A stretch of DNA of 64,000 bases from G963701675 sp963701675 (GCA_963701675.1 OY969623.1:248001-312000); one strand, 5' to 3'. Shown: positions 37,184-46,095, counted from the stretch's first letter. Notes: a model not told the origin generated them from the letters alone. A program made the numbers and translations.

Positions 37184-38556
37184 CTATTCGTCCTCAATCA
37201 AATTTGCTGTGATAAGAAACGCTAGTCCGTCCGGCGCGGGCGGCGCATCGGTCGCCTGCACCTCGAATGCGCCGATGTCAATCGTGCCATTCACAATCCG
37301 CGGGAACCCCGGCCCGCGCTGGTCGAACTCGGCGCGCCGGTATTGTCGCCCGCGTTAATGGCGGGGCTGCCGGAGAGGAGGGCGTGGGTTAATGTCGGCC
37401 CGCCGTTATCGGCGAGCGGCCCGAGCATCGGATCGACGTCGAGTATGTCCGTCGAAGCCTGCCCCGTGCCGCCGCTGCTGCTGCCGAACAAGTTGTACCC
37501 GGACCCATTCAGCGGGCCTTTGAAGTCCGGGAATGAATCCGCCGAGTTGCCGGCAAAAATGCTGTTGCGGAAGTAGTTTTGCACGCCGAATTGGGAGGAA
37601 TGGACGCCGCCCCCGGTCTGCGCACTGTTGTCGGTAATTGTGGTATTCAAAATGGTCAGTGTGGCTTGGCCGGTATTGCGAATACCGCCTCCGAAGAATC
37701 CTTGGGCCGTGTTGCCCGAAATAGTGCTGTTTTGGATCGTCAAAGAATTACCGGGACCGCCAACCCGAATGCCGCCGCCATCACTCACGGCGATGTTGTC
37801 GCTGATCGTCGTATCGAGAATCGATGCGATACCCCCACTAGAAACGCCTCCGCCGGTCGCAGCAGAGTTGCCGGAGATTGTGGTGCTCTGGATGGTCATC
37901 GTCCCGTCACTATGGACACCCCCGGCGGCACTGGCGGAAGTGTTGTTGGAAATCGTGCAGCCGATGAGATCGAGTGTTGCGGTGCTTCCGGTACTCAGGA
38001 TTCCCCCGCCGATACCGCTCGTCGCTGTGTTTCCAGTGATTACGGTGTTGTACGCAAGCAGACTGCCTGTATTATGGATGCCGCCCCCTGCTGTAGACGA
38101 CGCTCCCGTGGCGATACTGAAACTAACGACCATATCTGCCAGGATCAGGGAACCGTGATTGAGAATCCCACCTCCCATTGAAGAAAACCCATTCGTGATC
38201 GTGAGGCTGTAGAATTCCGCGTTCACGCTGCCTTCGACCGTGAAGATACGATAGTTGCCGCCGGTGTCGCGCCGGACGGTGAGATCATCGGCCCCCGGAC
38301 CCACGATCGCAACATTCTCGCTAATGTTTGGGAGCGCCCCGGTCAGGTTGATCGTTCCGGTTACGTGAAAGTCGATGTCATCTGTACCGGGGTAGCGTTA
38401 ACCTTGTTAATGCAGAAACGCAAGTCGCCGCGGAACCCCATGCCGATACCGGCGTCGCTGAGCCGCGTAACATGGCAGGTCGACAGCAGTCTGTCGTTCT
38501 TCAAGCGGCTCAAGTCGAAGATGCAGTCGGTTTTGGAGAGCGTGCCGGCGAGTCAT
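37184..38556 (-). pseudogene. Choice-of-anchor Q beta-helix protein 5, broken by three single-base indels
   Basis: The ATG at 38556 opens MTRRHALQNRLHLRLEPLEE. In RxLLSTCHV an extra base near 38490 shifts the frame; the conserved CHVTRLSDAGIGMGFRGDLR and INKVNATP follow in frame 2. A missing G in CCCCGG near 38394 returns it to the start frame, which runs as a beta-helix to 37340. There a missing G (GCGCCGAGTTC where sisters have GCGCCGGAGTTC, about 37330) hides the final QRGPGFPRIVNGTIDIGAFE block. The restored product is 457 residues, ending LITANLIEDE at 37184. Frame arithmetic closes exactly with these three corrections. Sequencing error and true decay both fit. Confidence 0.85.
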
Positions 38557-38861
38557 TTTGTAACTCCTTACAAAAACATATGTTGTGCCAAATACTTCAA
38601 GTGCATTGCCTAATCATTCGAGTACGCTCAGTGTGCGCACTTCGGAACTCGCGAGTTCACCTACTACTTAAGGGTGATTTGAAGGCAAAACCGGACGCGC
38701 AAATCCGGTTTTTCTCAAAGTTTTTTGTGCAGTGACCGGTCAGTGGCCGGGAGTGGCCAGGTGGCTACGGACTGCCATCGTGACGGTAAGCTATTCGTTG
38801 ATAAACACTTGCGACGTTGCTAGTGCGTGGCCAAGTTCCTTGCCAATGGCCGCGGACTTCT
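38557..38861. promoter_or_regulatory. 305-base intergenic region with second copy of the conserved upstream box
   Basis: Bases 38669-38700 (TTAAGGGTGATTTGAAGGC...CGGACGCGC) match 29742-29774 at nearly all positions, and lie about 115-145 bases upstream of beta-helix gene 5. A GTGCGCAC stretch is also shared on the gene-proximal side. Downstream of the haloperoxidase stop the DNA has no clear terminator; ATCCGGTTTTTCTC (38703-38716) is T-rich. No gene is supported. Confidence 0.5.
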
Positions 38862-40349
38862 TCAGATCAGCTTGTCACCGTCTGATGCCTCGGCGAGGAT
38901 GGGAAGATCCTCTCTCCCCGTGCGCCCCAGTATCCGCCGGGAGTGTGGACTGACAGACGTGAGAGTGCTCCGATCTGCTTCGATGTCCGTGCCTGGGCGG
39001 AGGACGTTTTCCATGCGAGTGTGCGAAATGAAATCGTCATGATGCGTTACGGCGGTCAAGGGGCGCAACGGTGAAAGCGCCGACGGTAAGCCGGGCGACG
39101 GGAGCGGCGCCGGTTGGTTAGGCTTCAAGTAATTGTCGACGATGTCCTTGCCGAGTTTGTAGCCGGCATTAAGACCATCTTGATTGTCGAACTGCCAGTG
39201 AATTCCGCCATAGATCCGGCTCTTGCCGGCCTCGCCTGCGGCTTCTGCGAACGATTGGAAGGAGCGTACGACACCCGGCAAGCCGTCGGAAGAAATTGAA
39301 AACGAGATGTACTCCGTTCCGAAATACGACGCCAACACCGAAGCCGCGGTGGAGCTGAACGTACTGTGGCCCGAAGTGTACGACGGGAAGGGTGGCGTGA
39401 CAATCAAGGGCATCCACGTCGGGTCGTGCGAAGCCTGAATGGCCGTTACCGGTCGCCAGAAATCGAATGCATACTTGGCGTCCCACGAGGAGATGGCTGC
39501 GTCTGCGGTTCCGAGGTTCAAGAGCGCAAACAGCCTGGCGTTTTCGACGAGAGTATTTCCTTGTGATTCAGCCGCGACTTGTGCGATGGAATTCCAGTGG
39601 CCCGGCGGAGTCTCCGTTCCAGAGCCATCGGCCCAGAAGAGAGCAATCTCCGTTTGTTCCGGGGTGCGAATGGCACTATCCACATCGCCTAGCGCATAGA
39701 CTTCCCGGAAAGCGCGACGATACTCGGCGCTGCCGAGCGCTGGCGGTCCATCCGGACGATACTCCGCTCCGCTGGCCATGCAGAAAGGGGTGACCGATGG
39801 CCAACTGGGTAGAAGCGCGGGCAAGTACGCCGGCGGAGTCGGTTGCCAATCGCCCGGATCGGTTCCCGGTGTATAGGAAACTGTGACATTCCAACCATCG
39901 CCATCCCGGGCGGCAATGATAAGGTCAGCGACTCCTTCTCCCACCAACATGCCGGCGGTCTTGCCGGGGCCATCGGGGATTCCAGCCAGCGCTGCCGTCA
40001 GTTTTGCATCGAACGTCGATTTCTGTCCCGGGTACAAGTAAACCAGCGCGGTGTGCGCCGCCACGGCCGTGGCCGCGTCCAACGACGCCGTCGGCGGCGC
40101 CGAATAGTCGACCAAGTAGGGTTCGTGTGTGCCGACGATGGAGTTCACGGCATCGTAAATCGACGCGTGCACGATGGCCATGCCGCGCGATGCCTTCGGG
40201 GGATTCGTCTTGTCGACTCGGACAGCATCCAGCAGGATGTCATTCCACTGAAGAACCATGTCGGCGTTCATGAGAACGCGGTCTTCGAGTTGTTCGACTT
40301 TGAGACGACAGGGCAGCGAATCGCCTTTGAAGCTGGCTCTGCGAGTCAT
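38862..40349 (-). CDS. Vanadium-dependent haloperoxidase / PAP2-like protein with planctomycete sorting motif
   Basis: The 495-residue product has the leader RLKVEQLEDRVLMNAD, the same type as the array genes, followed by an all-helical PAP2-type domain. Active-site landmarks are KYAFDFWRPVTAI (about residue 290), PSYTSGHSTFSS (about 325) and SRIYGGIHWQFDN (about 376). They supply the Lys/Arg, Ser-Gly-His and Arg-His sets that hold vanadate or phosphate. Known relatives oxidise halides with hydrogen peroxide. Activity could also be phosphatase; the motif alone does not decide. A Pro-rich C-terminal stretch (PNQPAPLPSPGLPSALSP) follows. It is the first gene of the array. Confidence 0.9.
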   Translation of the reverse strand: MTRRASFKGDSLPCRLKVEQLEDRVLMNADMVLQWNDILLDAVRVDKTNPPKASRGMAIVHASIYDAVNSIVGTHEPYLVDYSAPPTASLDAATAVAAHTALVYLYPGQKSTFDAKLTAALAGIPDGPGKTAGMLVGEGVADLIIAARDGDGWNVTVSYTPGTDPGDWQPTPPAYLPALLPSWPSVTPFCMASGAEYRPDGPPALGSAEYRRAFREVYALGDVDSAIRTPEQTEIALFWADGSGTETPPGHWNSIAQVAAESQGNTLVENARLFALLNLGTADAAISSWDAKYAFDFWRPVTAIQASHDPTWMPLIVTPPFPSYTSGHSTFSSTAASVLASYFGTEYISFSISSDGLPGVVRSFQSFAEAAGEAGKSRIYGGIHWQFDNQDGLNAGYKLGKDIVDNYLKPNQPAPLPSPGLPSALSPLRPLTAVTHHDDFISHTRMENVLRPGTDIEADRSTLTSVSPHSRRILGRTGREDLPILAEASDGDKLI

Positions 40350-40400
40350 GATGACACCCAGAAGTGCAATAAATTGGTGAAGTGCAATCCGTAGCGAATT

Positions 40401-40859
40401 CTACTTTGGGCGAGGCTTTTTCAAGTTAAGCGTAACCACGTTCGGACCGAGCTTGACCTCAATCTTTTCGTTATTACCTTCCGCATTCGCGGGAATCTCA
40501 TCTGCGGGATCGATCAAACCCGCCCCGTCGCCGCGTGTCCTGTTCTCCTCCGCTCGGCGTGCCATGTCGTCGCTAGTCCGCGCGAAGGGCACGGCCTTGA
40601 CGGCTTCCACCTTCACCCATTTCGTTCCCGGTGTCAAGTTAATAATCCGGAACTTGCCATCGGTGATTCTTCCTCCGGCGGCTGGGCCCTTTCCATCGGC
40701 CGGCAATAGCGTCACCATGCCGTCGGCGACCGGCACGCCTTCGTAGGTAACGTCGCCGCTGACCGTCGCCGTATCAGCCCCGCCGCATCCGGTACAGAGG
40801 AGAAGGACGCTAAGCAACAAGCGTCTATGGGAGGTCGCTTTAAGGTGACGTGACGGCAT
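40401..40859 (-). CDS. Small lipoprotein with carboxypeptidase-regulatory-like fold
   Basis: The start is taken at 40859 (MPSRHLKATSHRRLLLSVLL), because a lipobox LCTGC follows and the ATG overlaps the end of the DUF1559 gene by about 20 bases; the longer frame to 40985 only shadows that gene. The 152-residue product has TVSGDVTYEGVPVADGMVTL, then GGRITDGKFRIINLTPGTKW, the transthyretin-like pattern very common in planctomycetes downstream of DUF1559 genes. It is likely anchored in a membrane. Function is unknown. Confidence 0.85.
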   Translation of the reverse strand: MPSRHLKATSHRRLLLSVLLLCTGCGGADTATVSGDVTYEGVPVADGMVTLLPADGKGPAAGGRITDGKFRIINLTPGTKWVKVEAVKAVPFARTSDDMARRAEENRTRGDGAGLIDPADEIPANAEGNNEKIEVKLGPNVVTLNLKKPRPK

Positions 40860-41871
40860 CGCCTCTATCTCTTGTTCCCATGGCTCTCCAAGCGGAGAGG
40901 TCGATGTTATTCGAAAAGAACCGGGCGGACCCGTCCGCCAGTGATGCGAGCACGCCACCGACGTGCTTGCTTCGTGCGGCTGCATGCGCGCCGGCAGCGC
41001 TCGGGGTCCACCACGCGTTACCGCCGAGCGTCAGACACGGTGCCTGGTAATGTCCGTCGCCGACGTTTTGCGGACAGGGGCCGATGGGCCGATCCGGTGC
41101 CGTGGAATTGGGTGTGAGCGTCGCGGAGAAGAGCGCGCCACCCATGTTGCCGTAAATGGTCTCACCCATCGGTCCACCCCAGAGCGGGACCGTTGCCACA
41201 AGCCCTTCCGACAACAGCAAAGTGTTCGATGCACCATCGGTAAGCTCCGCCATGCGAACGCCCACGGTATGGACGGTCGTGCCGGTGTCAAAGCTCTGTC
41301 CTTTCTTGACGCCAAACGCTCCGAGGCCCCACGGACCCGAAGTTGCATCAGTCGCCGTTCCGTACATGTCTCCGGTCCCGACACAACCTCGGTAGTTACC
41401 GCGGATAAAGCCGTATGAGCTCGTATTTATTTCGTTTTCGCGCGGGCCCGGGTCGGCAGGGCAGTACCAAGTTGCGATCCTCGATTCCCTCGCCTCGATC
41501 AATCGCGGATCGCCTCCGATGGGACCATTGGGTCCAGGGTAGCTGGTTTTGTAACCCGTCATGGGCAACGTGAAGTACAGATCGAAGATCGCCGTCCGTT
41601 CGATATACGGTAATGTCAACTGCGTCCAGGTATAGGTGTCCCAGATGTCGTACTTTCGACCGTAGGGCAACGCGGAATGGTTGGACTCGTAATGAAGGCA
41701 GGCCACCGAGAGTTGCTTGAGGTTGTTGGTGCACTGTGTGCGCATGGCTGCCTCACGAATCTTCTGTACCGCCGGCAGCAACAGCGCGATCAAGATTCCG
41801 ATGATCGCAATAACGACAAGTAGCTCCACCAGGGTGAACGCAGCGCGACGAACTTTGCGAGATGTGGTCAT
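40840..41871 (-). CDS. DUF1559 pseudopilin-like protein with H-X9-DG motif
   Basis: The 343-residue product starts with a type IV prepilin signal: RRAAFTLVELLVVIAIIGIL, cut before Phe and methylated in known families. A long N-terminal helix follows (LLPAVQKIREAAMRTQCTNN), then the DUF1559 globular domain and, near the end, SKHVGGVLASLADGSARFF, the H-X9-DG spacing typical of planctomycetes. These proteins probably form pilus-like or secretion-linked assemblies. The downstream lipoprotein gene overlaps it. Confidence 0.95.
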   Translation of the reverse strand: MTTSRKVRRAAFTLVELLVVIAIIGILIALLLPAVQKIREAAMRTQCTNNLKQLSVACLHYESNHSALPYGRKYDIWDTYTWTQLTLPYIERTAIFDLYFTLPMTGYKTSYPGPNGPIGGDPRLIEARESRIATWYCPADPGPRENEINTSSYGFIRGNYRGCVGTGDMYGTATDATSGPWGLGAFGVKKGQSFDTGTTVHTVGVRMAELTDGASNTLLLSEGLVATVPLWGGPMGETIYGNMGGALFSATLTPNSTAPDRPIGPCPQNVGDGHYQAPCLTLGGNAWWTPSAAGAHAAARSKHVGGVLASLADGSARFFSNNIDLSAWRAMGTRDRGDAVTSP

Positions 41872-41881
41872 ATCAAGCGTC

Positions 41882-42661
41882 TCAAGGTCGTAGCCGGTCA
41901 GCTGTTTGTGGGCGTTCGATGTATCGCTCGCGGCCGAGAGCGAAGAGTTTCACCAAAGCGACGCCGGCAATGAATCCGCCGATGTGCGCTCCGTGGGCAA
42001 CTCCACCGCGTTCATCGCTCGGCCTGAACATTTCCAAACTCGCGATGATCTGGAACAGAAACCAGAGTCCAACGGCGACATATCCTGGGACTTGCGTCAG
42101 GAACCGGAACAAGAAAACGGTGACGCGCCGATGCGGATGCAACAGAATGTACCCGCCCATCACGCCCGAGATCGCGCCGGACGCCCCTAGACTCGGCACC
42201 AGCGTGTCGCGGTTGAACATGTAGGCGGTGGCGACATGGGCGAGCGACGCTAACAGGCCGCATATCAAATAGAATGCCGTGTACCGAACGTGCCCGAGAT
42301 CGTCTTCGACGTTGTCGCCGAATATCCACAAGAAAAGCATGTTGCCGAGGAGGTGCATTAAGCTCCCGTGCATGAACATGGAAGTGAGCAAGGTCAGATA
42401 GACGGAGCCGGGCGTGCGCTGCAATCCAGGCGCGACTATAACTTGGCCAGTTCGAGGATCTCTGATATGTTCGTCCGGGGATACGATGTCGGTATTGGTG
42501 ACGATTTCCTGCGGAACCGTCGAGAACGCGTAGGTGAAGCGGTCGTTGCTGCCCATGCCCTGTAGCACGAAGAATACGAAGACATTCAAGGCAATGAGGG
42601 CGTAATTTACAAACGGTGTGATCCGCCGGCCGGTGTTGTCATCGTAAAGCGGGAAGACCAT
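41882..42661 (-). CDS. Rhomboid-family intramembrane serine protease
   Basis: The start is taken at 42661 (MVFPLYDDNTGRRITPFVNY) with GGAG ten bases upstream. The 259-residue product has an N-terminal helix (YALIALNVFVFFVLQGM), a periplasmic loop, and the core: TSMFMHGSLMHLLGNMLFLW, catalytic Ser in SLGASGAISGVMGGY and catalytic His in GAHIGGFIAGVALV. Rhomboids cut single-pass membrane proteins within the membrane. Ten bases separate it from DUF1559. The sorting-motif proteins in the neighbouring array are possible but unproven clients. Confidence 0.93.
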   Translation of the reverse strand: MVFPLYDDNTGRRITPFVNYALIALNVFVFFVLQGMGSNDRFTYAFSTVPQEIVTNTDIVSPDEHIRDPRTGQVIVAPGLQRTPGSVYLTLLTSMFMHGSLMHLLGNMLFLWIFGDNVEDDLGHVRYTAFYLICGLLASLAHVATAYMFNRDTLVPSLGASGAISGVMGGYILLHPHRRVTVFLFRFLTQVPGYVAVGLWFLFQIIASLEMFRPSDERGGVAHGAHIGGFIAGVALVKLFALGRERYIERPQTADRLRP

Positions 42662-42676
42662 AGGACACTCCATCTA

Positions 42677-42705
42677 TAAGCGCACGGATTGCAATCCGTG
42701 GCTTA
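42677..42705 (-). terminator. Palindrome overlapping the sucD stop
   Basis: TAAGC-(G)-CACGGATT, GC, AATCCGTG-GCTTA (42677-42705) forms a 13-bp stem with one bulged G. The sucD stop TAA is the last three bases of the right arm. It probably ends sucCD transcription before rhomboid. It resembles the palindrome in the ECF sigma gene. Confidence 0.6.
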
Positions 42706-43596
42706 GCGCTTGATCAACCGTTGCACCGTGACTCCCAAGTCCGCGGGACTTTCTGCAACGGCGATGCCAGCATCGCGCAAAGCCGCGATCTTTTCCTTAG
42801 CGGTTCCACTCCCACCGCTGATAATTGCGCCGGCGTGTCCCATCCGCTTGCCGGGCGGGGCCGTTTGCCCGGCGATGAACGCCGCCACCGGTTTCTTGAC
42901 GTGCTTGTGAATGAACTCAGCCGCCTGTTCCTCGGCCGTTCCGCCGATCTCACCCATCATCAAGATCGCCTCGGTTTGTGGATCATCCTTGAAGAGATTG
43001 AGCACATCGACAAAGGATGTTCCGGCAATAGGATCGCCGCCGATGCCGACACATGTCGATTGGCCCAATCCAAGTCCGGTCAACTGATGCACGCCTTCGT
43101 ACGTAAGTGTGCCACTACGGCTTATCACGCCGATGGGTCCGGGCTTGTGAATATAGCCGGGCATGATTCCAATCTTACACTGGCCTGGCGTAATGACGCC
43201 GGGACAATTCGGTCCGATCAGTCGCGAAGCCGGTCGCTCCTTGAGGAAGCGCACGGCTTTGGCCATGTCCAGTACAGGAATTCCTTCCGTTATCGCGACG
43301 ATGACGCGGATGCCCGCATCGGCCGCCTCCATGATGGCATCGGCAGCCCCTGAAGGCGGCACGAATATCATCGTCGCATCGGCGCCGGTTTTTCGCACCG
43401 CCTCGACAACAGTGTTGAAGACGGGAAGGGTCTTCTTCGACTCGTTACCTGTCCAGTTTGTTCCGCCCTTCTTCGGCGTGACACCGCCGACGAACTGCGT
43501 GCCGTAAAGCAAGCATTGATCGGTGTGAAAGCTTCCGGCCGAACCGGTGATGCCTTGGCAAATGACTTGGGTATTTTTGTCAACTAAGATGCTCAT
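42703..43596 (-). CDS. sucD: Succinate--CoA ligase, alpha subunit
   Basis: The 297-residue product has a Rossmann CoA-binding domain (VICQGITGSAGSFHTDQCLL) and the ligase domain with the phospho-histidine in MGHAGAIISGGSGTAKEK. SRSGTLTYE and CVGIGGDPIAGTSFVDVL are also family hallmarks. With SucC it converts succinyl-CoA to succinate while making ATP or GTP in the TCA cycle. Two Uma2 genes lie between it and sucC. Confidence 0.97.
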   Translation of the reverse strand: MSILVDKNTQVICQGITGSAGSFHTDQCLLYGTQFVGGVTPKKGGTNWTGNESKKTLPVFNTVVEAVRKTGADATMIFVPPSGAADAIMEAADAGIRVIVAITEGIPVLDMAKAVRFLKERPASRLIGPNCPGVITPGQCKIGIMPGYIHKPGPIGVISRSGTLTYEGVHQLTGLGLGQSTCVGIGGDPIAGTSFVDVLNLFKDDPQTEAILMMGEIGGTAEEQAAEFIHKHVKKPVAAFIAGQTAPPGKRMGHAGAIISGGSGTAKEKIAALRDAGIAVAESPADLGVTVQRLIKR

Positions 43597-43626
43597 GTAT
43601 TACAGTTCCTAGAATTCGGTCTGCTG

Positions 43627-44199
43627 CTAACTCGGCATGGCAAAGAACTCGGCAACGGGACACCGAAAATCGGGCATTACATCATTGCCAGTTAGCTCGT
43701 CCGAGATTTCCAGCAAGTAGTGCTCGTGACCTGGGCGATAAACGGCAATGTTCCGCGCTTCCGGATCAATGATCCAGATTAGCCGTGTGCCGAATCGTAG
43801 CTGTTCGCGAATTTTTCGATTGGTCTTCCCGACGGTGTCCGTTGGAGATGACACCTCCACTGCCAATACGGGAGGACGTTGCCCGAATTTCGGTTCGAGC
43901 TGGTCGATGTGCTCCGCATCTTCGAAGTACATGACGTCGGGGCCACGGACGGTATCCGGGTTGCGTTCGACGACCACACCGGTATCATTGGCACAGACGT
44001 AGCCTTTCTTCTGTCGTTTCGCATAGCTCCACAAGATGACTACGACGTTTGCGCAGACGAAACCGTGGAGCATTCCGGGCCGGGTTATCTCGACAATCTC
44101 CCCGCGTTCCAGTTCGCAGTGCTTGTCTTGGTTCTCCGGGCGGTTAACCCACTCGTAGAACTCTTCGGCGGTCATGGTTTTGGCCGCAACGGTTGACAT
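43627..44199 (-). CDS. Uma2-family (DUF820) putative endonuclease 1
   Basis: The start is taken at 44199 (MSTVAAKTMTAEEFYEWVNR) behind GGGAGGAAAC; the longer frame is non-homologous to its sister. The 190-residue product has GPDVMYFED and VLAVEVSSPTDTVGKTNRKI, which together supply a PD-(D/E)xK-like nuclease core, then LIWIIDPEARNIAVYRPG. Uma2 proteins are greatly expanded in planctomycetes and cyanobacteria; their substrate is not known. It is about half identical to the adjacent copy. Confidence 0.9.
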   Translation of the reverse strand: MSTVAAKTMTAEEFYEWVNRPENQDKHCELERGEIVEITRPGMLHGFVCANVVVILWSYAKRQKKGYVCANDTGVVVERNPDTVRGPDVMYFEDAEHIDQLEPKFGQRPPVLAVEVSSPTDTVGKTNRKIREQLRFGTRLIWIIDPEARNIAVYRPGHEHYLLEISDELTGNDVMPDFRCPVAEFFAMPS

Positions 44200-44242
44200 G
44201 TTTCCTCCCTCACCAAACTGTCGGATTCGCCGACTGGAAACC

Positions 44243-44818
44243 TCATTCTCCAGGTAATCGAAAGAGCTCGGCCACGCGGAATCGGAGTTTGGGTAGCACG
44301 TCCTCGCCGGTGATTTCTTCATTCTCCTGGAGGACGCGAAGGTTCTTGCCGGGACGAAACACTGTGACGGTGCACGATTCCGGGTCCGCCAACCAGACCA
44401 GCGGGACGCCCCGCTTAAGAAACTGGCTAATCTTACGGTTCATTACGTTGACTCGATCCCGAGGAGACAGCACTTCGACGATCAACTTTGGCATCCGGTC
44501 CGCGAACTTGTGATTCAAGCTCCGCAACTGCCGCGTCTCTTCGTAGAGCATAATGTCTGGGCCGCGGACGGTCGCAGGTGTTCGTTTGATAATTAAGCCG
44601 GTGTCGTTAGAGCAAACGTAGCCTTTGCCTCGCTGCACTACATATGTCGTAAGTAGGTAAACTATCCAACCACAAATCGCACCATGTGCTTCTCCAGGAG
44701 GAGGCATCTCCACGACTCTCCCTTCGTCCAGTTCGAAGAATCGATCCGCGCGTACAGGGTGGTTCGCCCAATCGTAGAATTCGTTGGCGGTCATGGTTTT
44801 GGCGGCCACGGTGGACAT
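44243..44818 (-). CDS. Uma2-family (DUF820) putative endonuclease 2
   Basis: The 191-residue product opens MSTVAAKTMTANEFYDWANH, nearly the same as its neighbour, with VRGPDIMLYEE, KLIVEVLSPRDRVNVMNRKI and LVWLADPESCTVTVFRPGK, so the PD-(D/E)xK core is intact. It lies 39 bases after the sucC stop. The pair is a tandem duplication inserted between sucC and sucD. Confidence 0.9.
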   Translation of the reverse strand: MSTVAAKTMTANEFYDWANHPVRADRFFELDEGRVVEMPPPGEAHGAICGWIVYLLTTYVVQRGKGYVCSNDTGLIIKRTPATVRGPDIMLYEETRQLRSLNHKFADRMPKLIVEVLSPRDRVNVMNRKISQFLKRGVPLVWLADPESCTVTVFRPGKNLRVLQENEEITGEDVLPKLRFRVAELFRLPGE

Positions 44819-44857
44819 GACCCTACCTCATGAACGTCTGATACACTAACTGCCATT

Positions 44858-46054
44858 CTACCCCGCCGCTGCTACGACTTTCTTCGCCGCTTCGGTCAAA
44901 TCGGTCGCGGTTTGGAGCGTGGGAAGTTGACCGCGCACCGCGGCGAGGATCTCGCGGGCTTTCTCTACGTTGGTTCCTTCCAGCCGCACCACGACCGGGA
45001 CCTTGAAGCCTACTTCCCGGCCGGCCTTCACCAAGGCGTCGGCAATAAGATCGCATTTGGCAATGCCGCCGAAGATATTCACCAATACGCCTTTCACTCT
45101 TGCGTCGGCCAGGAGAATTCGAAACGCCTCGATGGCGCCTTCGGGTGTGACGCCGCCGCCGACGTCGAGAAAATTGGCCGGCTCGCCGCCGTGGTATTTG
45201 ATGATATCCATCGTGCTCATGGCCAGGCCGGCGCCGTTGACCAGGCAGCCGATGTTGCCGGTCAAACTGATGTAAGTAAGCCCGGCTTTGGCCGCCCGCA
45301 GATCGGCAGGATTTTCCTCGGATTCGTCACGTAGCTTTTCGATCTCCGGGTGGCGGAAAAGGGCGTTATCATCGAAGTTCATCTTCGCGTCCAACACCAA
45401 CACATCGCCCTTCGGTGTAATGACCAGTGGATTGATCTCGGCGAGACTGCAATCCTTGTCGATGAAAACGCGCACGAGTGAATGAAGAACGGCCTCTGCT
45501 TTCAGCGCTTGTTCCGGAGTGAAGCCAAGGTCGTACACCAACCGACGGGCTTGAAACGCCTTCAACCCGGCGTCGGGGTTGATCGTCGCCTTGAGGATTA
45601 GCTCCGGGTTACGGACGGCCACTTCCTCAATGTCAACACCGCCCTCCGCGCAGGCCATCAACACGGGCAAACCGATTGCGCGGTCGATCACGACTCCGAC
45701 ATAGATTTCTCGCGCGATGTCCGCTGCTTCTTGAACAAGCACCTTGGACACTTTCTGTCCTTGCTCGCCGGTCTGCTTGGTGACGAGCGGATACTTGAAC
45801 ATCACATCGGAGACCGAGCCAACCTCGTCGCGGGTCTTGATGAACTTCACGCCGCCAAAGTCTTTCCCGCTGTTCTTGAAACGGCCTTTTCCACGGCCGC
45901 CCGCATGGATTTGGGCCTTCAGAACCACGGGGTTGCCGCTGAATTGGTCGAACGCCTTTTGGGCCTCAGCAGCCGTCGTTGCCACGATGCCGCGCGGCAC
46001 GGCAGCCCCAACAGCGGCCATCAATTCCTTCGCTTGATACTCGTGCACTTTCAT
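44858..46054 (-). CDS. sucC: Succinate--CoA ligase, beta subunit (ADP/GDP-forming)
   Basis: The 398-residue product starts MKVHEYQAKELMAAVGAAVP, then an ATP-grasp domain (VVLKAQIHAGGRGKGRFKN, CSLAEINPLVITPKGDVLVL, DAKMNFDDNALFRHPEI). The C-terminal CoA-ligase domain has GNIGCLVNGAGLAMSTMD, GGEPANFLDVGGG and VNIFGGIAKCDLIADALV. Together with sucD it forms the TCA-cycle enzyme. AGGAACC precedes the ATG, and a hairpin lies in the leader. Confidence 0.97.
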   Translation of the reverse strand: MKVHEYQAKELMAAVGAAVPRGIVATTAAEAQKAFDQFSGNPVVLKAQIHAGGRGKGRFKNSGKDFGGVKFIKTRDEVGSVSDVMFKYPLVTKQTGEQGQKVSKVLVQEAADIAREIYVGVVIDRAIGLPVLMACAEGGVDIEEVAVRNPELILKATINPDAGLKAFQARRLVYDLGFTPEQALKAEAVLHSLVRVFIDKDCSLAEINPLVITPKGDVLVLDAKMNFDDNALFRHPEIEKLRDESEENPADLRAAKAGLTYISLTGNIGCLVNGAGLAMSTMDIIKYHGGEPANFLDVGGGVTPEGAIEAFRILLADARVKGVLVNIFGGIAKCDLIADALVKAGREVGFKVPVVVRLEGTNVEKAREILAAVRGQLPTLQTATDLTEAAKKVVAAAG

Positions 46055-46072
46055 TGTTGGTTCCTGTGATCC

Positions 46073-46095
46073 CCCTGACAGTCAGGGTGTTTTTT
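46073..46095. promoter_or_regulatory. Hairpin with T-run in the sucC leader
   Basis: CCCTGAC-A-GTCAGGG (46073-46087) followed by TG and six T (46090-46095) on the plus strand looks like an intrinsic terminator for plus-strand transcripts, but no plus-strand gene ends here. Read on the minus strand it sits about 20 bases upstream of the sucC start and could form in the mRNA leader. It may also insulate sucC from antisense reads. Confidence 0.45.
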
